Both the position numbers and the translations under genes were made by a program. From Artemia franciscana (Eukaryota; Arthropoda; Branchiopoda; Anostraca; Artemiidae): a stretch of 64,000 nt of DNA. Below are positions 11,701 to 22,389 of the stretch, in pieces. The stretch's first letter is position 1, and every line of letters begins with the position of its first letter. The stretch spans positions 45,301,732 to 45,365,731 of the forward strand of contig NC_088865.1 in NCBI RefSeq assembly GCF_032884065.1, given 5' to 3'. The notes below the pieces were generated by a model. It was not told the DNA's origin and did not search any database. It was given only the letters and a program-made list of their open reading frames with translations.

Positions 11701-12339
11701 TTTTTTAAAATTTAAAAACTACACATTTAAATTAAAAAAATGCAATATCAGCCATATCGGACAAAGTCTATATACGTGAGGGTAGTGTAAGGTTACTATC
11801 CCATGGGCATTACCATATATCAGATCGAGATGTTTGTGTACAATACAAACAATATCCTGGTCTAGAAAAACTTTTTTAAATTCAATAGTAGCCTACTAGT
11901 AGGCGGGAGGGGTGTTTTTCAATATTATGATCCATTTTTACGTAAAGCGGTGTTATTGTTGCTATGTCTTCAAGGTATTTTTAAAATTGTTTCACCGCCG
12001 CGTCTGCGGCTGGCCCAGAGGGGGGATCCGGCCTTTGGACGACCGCCGAATGTGGCTGCCAAGCCTTTCCGAGGGTGAGGGGGACCCTTCTCTTTGTGTT
12101 TTTTAAACTGTGATATTTTTTGATTAAAAATGTTTTATAAATAAAAAGTGTTTTTAAACTGTGATATTTTTTGTTCTTATTCAAAAGAATTGTATAGTTA
12201 TTATATAAATAATAAAGGTGTTTTTTAAACTGTGATTTTTTTTTTAGTAAAAATATTGTGCATTTATTGTAAAAATAAAACAAAAAAGGACCATTATAAA
12301 TATGTTGTTGTTGTTGTTTTTGAATATTGCAGCAGTAGG
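11701..12339. other. Spacer with a GC-rich block and three short direct repeats
   Basis: A GC-rich island at about 11993-12095 (TCTGCGGCTGGCCCAGAGGG ... TTTCCGAGGGTGAGGGGGAC) stands out in AT-rich DNA. It is followed by three spaced copies of TTTTTAAACTGTGATATTTT (near 12101, 12150 and 12222). I do not recognise the block as rRNA or tRNA. It may be a fragment of another element. Confidence 0.45.
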
Positions 12340-12914
12340 ATTAGGGTTGATAGGGAAATTATTATTTTTGTATATTCTTGGCACAACTACAGTTTACAGT
12401 CAGGTTTATTCCAGGCGTTGAAGAAATTTATGACAATATGTATCAATTTAAAACACTATTCTGATGACACTATTTCTTTGTGGTCTGTCAATATCAGGCA
12501 AAATAGCATTTTTAACAAAATAATTCAAAATTGTAATGTGTTTGGTAAGAGTCCTCTGATAAAATAAAGACTATTGCCCCAAAAATAAATTCATGTGGGC
12601 ACTTTACTAGTTTAATATTATTGACCCAAACCCGTGTTTTAATAATTGATGATTTAGCTGAATCCATTGAAAAATGGCCTTGAGAGATGTTACAATTATT
12701 TACGGTCCGGTCTCATGGCCAAAAAATGCATGAAAACACTTGTTTTTGATTGTCCTTACTATATCATATATAGTGTTGTTCGTGATTCAAGTTCTCTTAT
12801 AACTTTAAACAAACAAATATATCCGGGTCAACCGAATTTATTACTCTTGGCATATACTCAAGCTATAAATAAACCTTATGGTTACATTCATCTGAATCAA
12901 AACACGTCCGATTA
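12340..12914 (+). pseudogene. Unassigned coding-like remnant, possibly Polinton-related
   Basis: Frames at 12232-12567 and 12667-12942 read like protein (for example KTLVFDCPYYIIY and IYPGQPNLLLLAYTQA) but have stops and no family I can name. The second is cut off exactly where FB copy R2 begins (12915). Its place just upstream of the Polinton genes, on the same strand, makes a broken Polinton gene (perhaps a structural protein) possible. This is weak inference. Confidence 0.25.
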
Positions 12915-14625
12915 TCAAACAGTTCGTGGTAACGAACTGTAGTAAGGAGTGACCCGGCTCAATAGTAACCAAAACTCTAAAAAATGGAATTTTGATACCA
13001 ATAGCTATATCAAAAGAATCGCATTTTAATGCTGGTTTTAAATATATAAGTTTCATCAAGTTTAGTCTTACTCATCAAAAGTTACGAGCCTGAGAAAATT
13101 TGCGTTATTTTAGAAAATAGGGGGAAACACCCCCTAAAAGTCATAGAACCTTAAAGAAAATCACACCATCAGATTCAGCGTATTAGAGAACCCTATTGTA
13201 GAAGTTTCGAGCTCCTATCTACAAAAACGTGGAATTTTGCATTTTTTGCCAGAAGACAGATCACGGATGCGTGTTTATTTGTTTTTTTGTTTGTTTTTTT
13301 TCCCAGGGGTGATCGTATTGACCCAGTTGTCCTAGAATGTTGCAAGAGGGCTCATTCTAACGGAAATGAAAAGTTCTAGTGCCCTTTTTAAGTGACCAAA
13401 AAAATTGGAGGGCACCTAGGCCCCCTCCCACGCTAATTATTTTCCCAAAGTCAACGGATCAAAATTCTGAGATAGCCATTTTATTCAGCGTAGTCGAAAA
13501 ACCTTATAACTATGTCTTTGGGGACGACTTACTCCCCCACAGTCCCCGTGGGAGGGGCAACAAGTTACAAACTTTGACCTGTGCTTACATATAGTAATGG
13601 TTATTGGGAAGTATACAGGCGTTTTCAGGAGGATTTTTTTGGTTGGGGGAGGGGTTGAGAAGAGGGGGATATGCTGGGGGAACTTTCCATCGAGAATTTG
13701 TCATGGGAGAAGAAAACTTCCATGAAGGGAGAGCAGGATTTACTAGCATTATTAAAAAAAAAAACAACAAAATAAATGTGAAAAAGCTTTTTCACCTGGA
13801 AGTAAGGAACAGCAATAAAACTTAAAACAAACAGAAATTATTACCCATATAAGGGGCTCACCTCCTTATGATACCTAGCTCTTTATGTTAAAGTATTTTT
13901 AGTAATTTCAACTATTTGTTCTACGGCTTTTGTGTTTCAGGGGTCATTCTTAATGAATTGGGATAAAATTTAAGCTTTAGTGTAAAGAGCGAGGTACTGA
14001 CGATGGGGCGAATCCCCTCATATATGTAATAAAAACATGAGAACACAAAAGTTCTTTACGTAAGCTAATTTATAAGTTGCGTAAATCTTTTACCAATAAA
14101 AAGATTCGTAAAAAATTAAAAGTCCTAGTTGCCTTTTTAATTAACCAAAAAATCGGAGGGCAACTAGGCTTCGCCCCCGCTCTGTTTTTTCTCAAAATCA
14201 TTCGATCAAAATTATGAGAAAGCCATTTAGCCCCCCCCCCAAAAAAAAATATGCAAAATATCGTTTTGATTATTCCTCTGCGGAGAGCCAAAATCAAAAC
14301 ATGCATTGATTCAAAAACGTTCAGAAATTAAATAAAAAAACAAGTTTTTTTAACTGAAAGTAAGGAGCGACATTAAAACTTAAAACGCACAGAAATTACT
14401 TCGTATATGAAAGAGGCTGCTTCCTCATCAACGCCCCGCTCTTTACGCTAAAGTTTTTTACTGTTTTAAAAAGAAGAATTGAGAGAAAGAGTCAAACTTT
14501 AGCGCAAAGAGCGGGGCGTTGATGAGGAAGCAGCCTCTTTCATATACGAAGTAATATCTGTGCGTTTTAAGTTTTAATGTCGCTCCTTACTTTCAGTTAA
14601 AAAAAACTCGTTTTTTTATTTAATT
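12915..14625 (+). repeat. FB foldback element copy R2 (near full length)
   Basis: It begins TCAAACAGTTCGTGGTAACG, a 7-bp-arm palindrome, and continues through GTAAGGAGTGACCCGGCTCA. The 3' end is a long hairpin at 14344-14606 (arms 14344-14453 and 14497-14606). In this copy the central arm reads GAGGCTGCTTCCTCATCAAC against GTTGATGAGGAAGCAGCCTC, a perfect match but different from copies R1 and R10. It also has CGCACAG/CTGTGCG where other copies have CGAACAG/CTGTTCG. The 35-bp inner palindrome of R1, R10 and R11 is absent: only one arm (13880-13910) exists. Confidence 0.9.
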
Positions 14626-14729
14626 TACGTCTGGTAACGGATATTTTTGGCAATAAAATTATAGTATGTCTACCAGTGAATAGTGAAAAAGGTCATTAGT
14701 TGCCATCATGACACTGATGAAACTATATG

Positions 14730-15015
14730 AAAACAGACATATATTTACCATCCTAGGTAATTCGAAACCACGGCTCGGTAAAGCTATTATCAAACACAGC
14801 ATTGAAAATGAATTTATTAATCTCCTATCTGAGCTTTGCTTAAATGAAACTGAGGGCAACGTTAAAACAACCAGAGGTAGTTGAGCAATAATAAAAAGCA
14901 ACATTGTGTTCTTCTATGTCCTAGCCTGTACACAGAAAGGAAAAGGTTTTAAAAGAAAACGAATTCTTCAAGCGGGTGGTAGTATCTTTTCACTGCTACT
15001 ATCACTAATCGCGGG
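14730..15015 (+). pseudogene. Polinton pX-like protein
   Basis: A degenerate frame shows LLSELCLNETEGNV, resembling the 'LLSE-CLN-L-GN-' opening common in Maverick/Polinton pX-like ORFs. It later has the basic-then-hydrophobic tail KRKRILQAGG followed by about 20 mostly hydrophobic residues. In relatives this small protein resembles the adenovirus core/pX-type protein and is thought to act in the particle. At least one in-frame stop (TGA near 14881) breaks it. Its position upstream of integrase fits a Polinton. Confidence 0.5.
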
Positions 15016-15057
15016 ACTTGTAAATAATATTCTCGAGATGGCTAAATCTACAACGTG

Positions 15058-15420
15058 ACGCTAATTGAACTCAATCTTTCACCAAAAGAGCACTTTGAAA
15101 ATAATCTTGATATATTTATTAACAATTGAGCAATTTTCGATGATACAAAATTAATTTTGCTCCAAAATGCCCTTTGACGAATGGAAAGACCCTACCGTGA
15201 AAGACTACTCAATGTAAATATCATTGACCAATCTCAAAATTTACCGTCAGCTCCACCATCTCAGACCTGACATAACAAACGGCCATTAAAATCAAAGCAG
15301 GATGAAGATTTATCTAAAGCTTTATCGAGTTTTGTAGACCAAGTGCCTCATTTGTATCGTGAGCAAAATAAAAGACTCTTGACCTATTGCACTGAAAATG
15401 AACATTTACAAATTGATGAC
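15058..15420 (+). pseudogene. Unassigned Polinton-region ORF
   Basis: About 120 codons are readable with two stops, rich in charged and leucine residues (ELNLSPKEHFENNLDIF, LLQNALRRMERPYRERLL, LSKALSSFVDQVPHLYREQN). No family is assigned. Continuous coding character and location between the pX-like ORF and the integrase suggest a Polinton gene. Confidence 0.35.
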
Positions 15421-15879
15421 TAAAAAGAGTGGTGTTATAATCCTTGTCAAGAGTTACAATTTAATTGAGTTGGTATAATATTTGATTGCAAATTGCAAAA
15501 GAATTGAAACATTAGGTAGTCATTTGTATGATTTTTTTTAAAAGTCGTCAAATTACCCGATTAGTCTTATTGTGAATAAGTATATTTCAAATCGATTAAA
15601 GGAATATGGAGAAATATTAAAAGACGTTTTATTGAAAATACTAGCACACAATGTAAAAGTGATGATTTAAAAGGGCTTAAATGAAGGCGTCTTAATGTCG
15701 AAACATCACCTAATAGTATGCATTAGAATCGCAGGCGCTTCTCAGCTCTATACGTTCAAAATGGCTCAAGTCTTAAAGCATGTTTGTGAAAATATTAGTT
15801 AAGTGGGAAGTCTGAGCTTCCCCATCACACTTTCTTAAGTCAGTGTGCTTCCAAAAAGGATAGCGAGAGAGTATATAAA

Positions 15880-16800
15880 ATATGAGGCAACTTACACTCC
15901 ATATCGAAATCATAGAGTTCGTAATAATCGTTATCAAGAAAGTTCATCCCCCTGTATTTAATGAAACCACATCTTTTAACTCTAGATGAGACTCAAAGGC
16001 GCCACAATACACCCTACAAATATGTTCTACTAGCAATCACTGTTAATAGTCTTTATAGAGTTGGTATTCTATTGCAGTCAAATAGAGATATTTAAGCTGC
16101 TAACCATATCGAAACTATTCTTGATAAAGCTTATTATAGAAAAATTCAAGCGGATCGAGGTAGTGAATTCGCTAATTCACATGTACAGAAGGTATTATTG
16201 AAATATATTAAAATGCGCTATCATAGCTATAGTCATATAAGGGTAGCATTGGCCAAATGGTTGATAAAAACTTTTCGACTTTTAATGTCAAGATATTGTA
16301 CATTGAAAAATAATGCAGCTTTTATTCAAGACTTAGATAAAATCCTGCAAACTTACAGTCAACGTTCCTATCACTCTTTTCCCAACGTTATCTCTCAGGA
16401 AGTTCATCGTTGAGATCATACACTTGACACTTTTCTTAAACAGTATTCCAGTGACAAATTTATCAAGAAAAAAAATATTGGCTATATAACTCAATCTTAA
16501 GTTTTTTTGAAAAAGAGATTCACTTATGGTCCAATAATTTTTTTTTTTAATTTCAAAAATCCTAGACACTAAACGTATAACATATCTTCTAGGAGACAGT
16601 AAAAATGAAAAGATTCGCGTTGTTTTTTTTTATGACTGTGAACCTCAAAATTTCAAAATTGATAGCAAAATCGATCAAATTGAAAAGATATTAAAGATTT
16701 GTTCACACAGGGGCACGAGACAGTTGATTATTTACTGGCTAGGTTGTAATTTTGATTTTGATTCTTGGATTTCAGTTGAAGACGTTCACACTGCATAATG
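15880..16800 (+). pseudogene. Polinton integrase (rve fold) with C-terminal chromodomain-like segment
   Basis: A retroviral-type integrase of the Maverick/Polinton kind. The frame from about 15962 shows the linker and YKYVLLAITV strand, then IQADRGSEF (about 16145-16170), which carries the second catalytic Asp. HSYSHIRVALAKW follows, where the third catalytic residue, normally Glu in a '-AERF-' context, reads Lys. A stop at about 16092 and others break the frame. Downstream, IDQIEKILK...YWLGCNFDFDSWISVEDV (about 16670-16790) matches the chromodomain pattern '-YLVKW-GY----SWI---D-'. Chromodomain tails on integrases are thought to guide insertion into chromatin. The enzyme cannot be active as it stands. 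Confidence 0.68.
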
Positions 16801-17147
16801 ACTTTTATGTGACATAAATGTCCTGTGTCACTGACCCACTCTACAATGATTTGAATAAAACAAATTAATTTTGGACACAATTCTCCTCTGCCGTCGAATT
16901 AGAGGGTAGGTGTGAAGTCGTTCTTGTTGATTGTATTCTTAAAAATACATATGATATCTTGAGAAAAGATCCTACAATTGGGATCAAAATTAGACCTTTT
17001 GATTTGTCCGACGAGGGTTTAGTGACAAATTTTGACTCTGATCATTGCCTCTTGGCCAGCACACCTTGCGAGGAGCACAGCAATATGCATTAGCTGTGTC
17101 GAGATATCAACAAAAAATTGCGAATAAAAAAAACGTTGGCTTCCCAT

Positions 17148-18852
17148 ACAATCAAACAGTTCGTGGTAACGAACTTTAGTAAGGAGCGACCCGGCTTAAT
17201 AGTAACCAAAACTCTAAAAAACAGAATTTTGATACCAATAGTTACATCAAAAGAATTGCATTTGAATGCTGATTTTAAAAATATAAGTTTAATCAAGTTT
17301 AGTAGTACCGATCAAAAGTTACGAGCCTGAGAAAATTTGCCCTATTTTAGAAAATAGGCGGAAACACCCCCTAGAAGTCTTAGAATCTTAACAAAAATCT
17401 TACCATGGGATTCAGCGTATCAGAGAACCGTACTGTAGAAGTTCCAAGCTCCTATCTACAAATATGTGGAATTTTGTATTTTTTTGCCAGAAGACAAATT
17501 TCGGATGTGTGTTTATTTGTTTGTTTGTTGTTTTTTTTTTCTTTTTCTCAGGGGTGATCGTATCGACCCAGTAGTCCTAGAATTTTGTGAGATGGATCAT
17601 TGGAACTGAAATGAAAAGTTCTAGTGCCCTTTTAAAGTGACCAAAAAAATTGCAGGGCACCTAGGCCCTCTCCCACGCTCATTTTTTCCCAAAGTTGTAG
17701 GATCAACATTCTGAGATAGCCATTTATTCAGCATAGTCGAAAACCTTATAACTATATCTTTCGGGACGACTTACTCCCCAAGAGTCCCCGTGGGAGGGGC
17801 TGCAAGTTACAAATTTTGACCATGTTTGCATATAGTAATGGTTATTGGTAAGTATATAGACTTTTTCAGGGGCATTTTTCGGTTTGGAGGAGGGGTTGGG
17901 AAGAGGGGGTTATGTGGGGTAAACTTTCCAATGAGGAATTTGTCATGGAGGAAGAAGATTTCCATGAAATCTTCTAGCATTATTTTGCTCAGCAGGGTGC
18001 ACAGCATTTTCTAGCATTATTTAGAAAACAATGAAAAAATAAATATGAAAAAGTTGTCTCAAATCAAAGTAAGGAGCAGCATTAAAACTTAAAACGAACA
18101 GAAATTATTACGAATATAAGGGGTTCACCTCCTCCTAATACCTCAGTCTTTACGCTAAAGTATTTTTAGTAATTTCAACTATTTATTCTACGGCTTTTGT
18201 GATTAAGGGGAAAAGAATTTAAGCCTTTGTGTAAAGAGCGAGGTATTGACGAGTGGGCGAACTTTCTCATATACGTAATAAAAATATAAGAATATAGAAG
18301 TTTGTTACGTAAGCTAATTTGTAAGTTACGTATATCTTTTACTAATGAAAACGTTGGTAAAGAATTAAAAGTTCTAGTTGCCTTTTTAATTACCCAAAAA
18401 ATTGGAGGGCAACTGGGCCTCTTTCCCCTTCTTTTTTCTTAATAATTCGATCAAAACTATGGGAAAGCCAATTAGCCAAATAAACAAATATGCAAATTTT
18501 GCTTTAATTATTCATCTGCGGAGAGCCGAAATCAAGACATGGATTAACTAAAAAACGTTCAGAAATTAAATAAAAAAACAATTTTTTTTACTGAAAGTAA
18601 GGAGCGACATTAAAACTTAAAACGAGCAGAAATTACCCCGTATATGAATGGGGCTGTTCCCTCTTCAACGCCCTGCTATTTAGGCTAAAATTTTTACTGT
18701 TTTAAAAATTAGAGCTGAGAGAAAGAGTCAAACTTAAGCGTAAAGAGCAGAGCGTTGAAGAGAGAACAGCTCCTTTCATATACGGGGTAATTTCTACTCG
18801 TTTTAAGTTTTAATGTCGCTCCTTACTTTCAGTTAAAAAAAACTTGTTTTTT
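17148..18852 (+). repeat. FB foldback element copy R3, inserted in the Polinton
   Basis: This near full-length copy starts TCAAACAGTTCGTGGTAACG (after ATACAA) and ends past the hairpin at about 18582-18845. Its hairpin has its own arm sequence (ACCCCGTATA / TATACGGGGT where other copies have ACTCCG or ACTTCG), again matched between arms. It separates the integrase from the structural genes of the Polinton, so FB inserted after the Polinton. Confidence 0.9.
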
Positions 18853-18979
18853 ATTTCATTATTCAACAGATAACAGAAGATTTACATTAACAATCCATTT
18901 GTGAATGAACAAAAAATCCGAAATGAGGATTGACATGAGGTTCTCGGTGTTAAAGATCCTATTATAAAAGCAACAATTC

Positions 18980-19240
18980 AGTGGCAAGAATCGACCATAC
19001 CCCAGCTTCTCATCTGACAGTTGTATAATTCTCTTTGCATCCTTTGTCGAGATATCTAGAGTCGATAATCCCAATGTGCCGTTTCTACGTATTTTAGAAC
19101 GAAAAACTATTCATGAACACATTCACCACTATAATATAAAGCACCTTCGAAATAATCCATTCGAAACTTCGTATTTGGAGCTCTCTCAGGTAACATTAAG
19201 AAGTGAGCTGGGCGATCCTTTAGCATTATGAAAAGGTTTG
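18980..19240 (+). pseudogene. Unassigned Polinton-region ORF
   Basis: A continuous frame of about 75 codons shows ISRVDNPNVPFLRILERKTI and FETSYLELSQVTLRSELGDP before a stop at 19229. No family is recognised. Position and strand fit the Polinton set. The minus-strand frame over 18859-19074 is taken as a shadow. Confidence 0.3.
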
Positions 19241-19259
19241 GCTGTGATTGTATGTAATA

Positions 19260-19690
19260 TTTTACTCATTCCATGAAATGGCATCTGTTTGTCCTGATAT
19301 TGGTTACTATGTTGCTACTCTTGGACCAAGATAATTAGGCCATGGGATAGACAATTACAAGGGTTGTTCGTCAATGACCGGTTACGATTCTAGCAATTGG
19401 TTTGCTAAGTTGTTTCGCTTTTCACTACACCTTGCTAAAAATTTATATTGCACCAAATGTGGCAGATTTTGTGTCCTCTACACTACACGATAGGGACTCT
19501 CGGAAAGATTTAAAATAAAGTGTATCAATAAATCTCAGTTCCAGCGCACACTCCTTCGGATAGTGATTGATATCATGACAAAGTGGGAAAGGTTAAAAAA
19601 GGGTGAGAAAATACCTCATCACTGCTCAGTCTCAACTCAGGCCGGAAGCATAAAACAATGCTCTTGTCAAAAAAGAAAAAGAAGCCAAAA
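19260..19690 (+). pseudogene. Polinton minor capsid (penton-like) protein remnant
   Basis: The frame includes PDIGYYVATLGPR, LGHGIDNYKGCSS, SNWFAKLFRFSLHLAKNLY and a Lys/Arg-rich end (KRKRSQN). The glycine-rich 'GHG' motif followed by a 'LFR--LPL-K' amphipathic helix resembles the minor capsid/penton-like protein that precedes the major capsid gene in many Polintons. Stops break the frame near 19340 and 19492. The assignment is from pattern and position. Confidence 0.4.
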
Positions 19691-19734
19691 TTAATAAACT
19701 GTTAGATTAAAAGAGAATTTCTTTTCCTAGAAAC

Positions 19735-20960
19735 GGCATATTTACCACATAAAGAATCTCGTCCTTCAGTCAATTCATCTCTAAATCTTTTCAATCAGGA
19801 AAATGTTCATGTGAGAATGAAACGGTTATTTTGACCAATTTTATCCGAAAAAACCACTTTCTGAAAGCGTATATTTTCAAATTTATTCCAGTGAAGATTA
19901 CTCTTTAGATTTGACTTCCACATTTATAGACTTGTACATCATTGTCAAACAATCTAAAAATTAAAACTAAGTGCAGCCGAGGTGTTATACTATGAAAATT
20001 TTGTACTACACAATTTGTTTAGACAAATCAGTGTCTACATAAATTAAAAATTGGTAAGCACAATCAACAATCTTTCAAATTATGCAAGCTGTATACAATC
20101 CATGTTGATGAATCCAATATTGTATAAGTTAACAAGAGGTTTGGCTATTGGATATGAATATAAGATGGACATTGTCACTACAAACACACTTGGAGATGCG
20201 ACAACTAAAGATTTACACTTGGTGGGGAAAATAAATCATTATATATTTAATATATCTCAATGGTTGTTGCCCCCCCCCCCCCCTATGTAAAAATACATAT
20301 AAAACTAGAACTTGCTCTGATCAATTTTGTTTTGTAAAAAAGTGCTTGGCCCTGCTTTTGATGTAATAGTCTCTCTCACCTCGGTAATACTTCATCTATA
20401 AAATAACATTTTATGAATTTTGTTGCTTTGTCAATTGAGAAACTAAGAGCTAATGGAAATGATATCAAACTTCTCGTTCCTCAAATAATCTATATTCAAC
20501 GACGTATTCTTACGAGTACATGTACCTACACAGTTTTGTACTTTATTAATGGTGAAATTCCTTCAAAACTTGCTTTGGCATTCGTAAAAAGTGTTAATAC
20601 TATAGGATCATGGACAAATTCTCCACATAGAATTGAAATGTTAATACTTTCATCTCTTTTATGTAAAGTAAATAAACTTCTAATCTACAATTTATCCTTT
20701 AATAAATCTTTCAGATCCCTATATGAATTGACAATGCAATCTCTAGACCAGGATTCTCAATTATCTGAAAACGGTATTACCAGGTAGACCAGGTATAACC
20801 AAAAAATATTTGCAAAAACTCATGGTATCATTGTAATCTCGTAAAGTCAATTTCAAACCTATTGAAAAATTACCCCTGATGGCAGTTTTCTATTAAACTT
20901 GGCACTATGAACACAAACCAAATAATCAATGTATTCAATTTGGATCTCTACATGTCCCAA
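19735..20960 (+). pseudogene. Polinton major capsid protein (double jelly-roll) remnant
   Basis: Degenerate frames from about 19737 show an N-terminal NSSLNLF segment, then SEDYSLDLTSTFIDLYIIV, FVLHNLFRQISVYIN, KLVSTINNLSNYASCIQSML and KDLHLVGKINHYIFNISQW. The long open frame 20413-20787 shows IPSKLALAFVKS, SFRSLYELTMQS and SENGITR. Spacing and motifs match the Polinton major capsid protein. The frame is broken by stops near 19950 and 20043 and by a C13 run near 20271, where frameshift is expected. It acts as the main shell protein in relatives and is dead here. Confidence 0.65.
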
Positions 20961-20979
20961 TACAAGTCCTATTGCCTAC

Positions 20980-21386
20980 CCTAGGATTTTCTCGATCATA
21001 TTCAAAATGTTAACAATATTCTTATCATTAATAATAGTAGCCCATCAACTGTAAAGACAGGACATTGGCTATTAATATTTCAAAGTGCAAAGAATATAGA
21101 ATTTATTTATCCTCTTGGCCTGCTTCATATATTCTACGCACCTCAAATTAAAAATTTTCTGGAACAAAGTGGAAGATATGCAATTCAAAATCGGATGCGA
21201 GCACAAGATTTATCAACCAAAAGCTGTGGTTTTCATGTACTATTAAATTTAATTTTTCGATGTTGCGGATATACTTACAGTAAATTTATTGGTATTTATG
21301 GTGAAAATCCTTGGCTGAACTACTTTCTAGTTGAACTTAGAATTTTGACGTATTGCATAATCTACACTTTTCATCATACTTGTTAA
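20980..21386 (+). pseudogene. Adenovirus-type cysteine protease (Polinton PRO) remnant
   Basis: After the capsid gene, on the + strand, VKTGHWLLIFQS (about 21050-21085) carries the catalytic His context, IEFIYPLG follows, and STKSCGFHVLLNLIFRC (about 21214-21265) carries the catalytic Cys (codon 21225-21227). In active relatives the residue before PLG/PYG is Asp or Asn. Here it is Tyr. The last frame (21195-21386) is open and ends in TAA. Such proteases (ULP1/adenain fold) mature the particle. Motif order His, then -PLG, then Cys supports the call. Confidence 0.62.
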
Positions 21387-21390
21387 AGAC

Positions 21391-22180
21391 TGTACAATTC
21401 TCACAGGATGACCAGCTACCCAGTGTAGACTTTTATAATAGACACGTGTAGAACTTTTTTCAGAGTTGACATTCTCACCCCCAAAATGAAACTGACTTGT
21501 GAATGATAAAGAGGGTGTTCTTTTACAGTTCTAGAGAGAGAGAATGAGAGAGGAGTAATATTGACGTCACAAAAACTGCTTAGGTTGGTCTTTTAGACTT
21601 ACCTCTTATTGCTTTAGAAAATGTAAACAAATTTCTAAGTAGTGGTTAAAAGCAAAACCACAATTTCATTTTATTTCGTTTGAATTAATATTTCAATAAA
21701 TTGAGTAAATGCACCTGGACGACGACATAAAAGTCTCATGCAATAATTTAAAGTTCGAGCTTCAAGTCTTATTCCATTGATAAGTATTCTTTGAGAAAAT
21801 ATTTTCCTTTCAAGAGAAAACTCTAGAAAATCATCATCTATAATCAAACATTTTACCAAAAAAATCACAAGATTCCGTATGATGCTTCAGTTTTCAAATC
21901 CAGTCATTTCTAAATCCTAACGCTCTCACAGCTGACTTCAGACTAACTAGGATTTTTCCTACTTAAGGAATATTCCTGGAGGAACGATAAAGTACTAAAA
22001 ATATCTAAAAGGAAATACGTTTTCAATTTAGAAACATCTTTATTACATAACTACAACAATATTTAACAAATTTTTCACTTACTGATTCAACTTATTGTCC
22101 ACAATTTATTTCACTATCGCATTTAAAGCAGCTTGATTTCTATGTATATGCATTATATTAAGTTTTACTGCAAAACATAA
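21391..22180. other. AT-rich spacer, no gene recognised
   Basis: No supported feature except two possible AATAAA signals read on the minus strand (near 22040 and 22120), which could serve the small ORF at 22181-22363. Confidence 0.4.
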
Positions 22181-22363
22181 CTACTCTTCCAAGTTGAATT
22201 TGCTCAATGATATCACATATCTTGCACACTTTTCATCCCATTCAAGGCTTAGTCGAGATACTCTTGTGATTTCTACCGCTACGTTTGGTACTCCTGTCTT
22301 TGTGTCCTTGCTGCTGCTGCCAGCTCCACTATCAACTTCTAATAGTGCAAACAAACCGCTCAT
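22181..22363 (-). CDS. Possible small gene or exon, 60 codons, unknown function
   Basis: A minus-strand frame starts ATGAGCGGT (protein MSGLFALLEVDSGAGSSSKD...) in a good initiation context (CCAAAATGA) and ends LSKFNLEE-stop. Just upstream on the minus strand is a pyrimidine-rich tract ending ...AATACTCAG, which could be a splice acceptor leaving a short 5' leader. AATAAA-like signals occur about 60-140 bases downstream of the stop. Codon use looks coding, more so than the other strand. I chose the inner ATG over the one at 22387 because the acceptor lies between them. No family is recognised. It could also be a chance ORF. Confidence 0.35.
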   Translation of the reverse strand: MSGLFALLEVDSGAGSSSKDTKTGVPNVAVEITRVSRLSLEWDEKCARYVISLSKFNLEE

Positions 22364-22389
22364 TTTGGCTACTGAGTATTGAATCAAAT

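Larger units (their letters stand above)
14660..21390 (+). mobile_element. Maverick/Polinton virus-like DNA transposon remnant, interrupted by FB copy R3
   Basis: The recognisable order on the + strand is a pX-like basic/hydrophobic protein (about 14730-15015), an unassigned ORF (15058-15420), an integrase with chromodomain (15880-16800), FB insertion (17148-18852), an unassigned ORF (18980-19240), a minor capsid-like protein (19260-19690), a major capsid-like protein (19735-20960) and an adenovirus-type protease (20980-21386). This gene set is that of Maverick/Polinton elements and the related adintoviruses. All frames carry several stops and frameshifts. Terminal inverted repeats, the protein-primed DNA polymerase B and the packaging ATPase were not found, so this is a deleted, long-dead copy. 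Confidence 0.72.

Noticed and set aside
11990-12095. Fragment of rRNA gene
   Set aside because: GC-rich but no recognisable conserved rRNA core sequence could be identified by eye.
14070-14306. Minus-strand ORF repeated at 63482-63667 (ending FLRIFLLVKDLRNL)
   Set aside because: The same ORF occurs wherever FB is present and varies by indels. No domain and not conserved in other FB copies, so treated as repeat noise rather than an FB protein.
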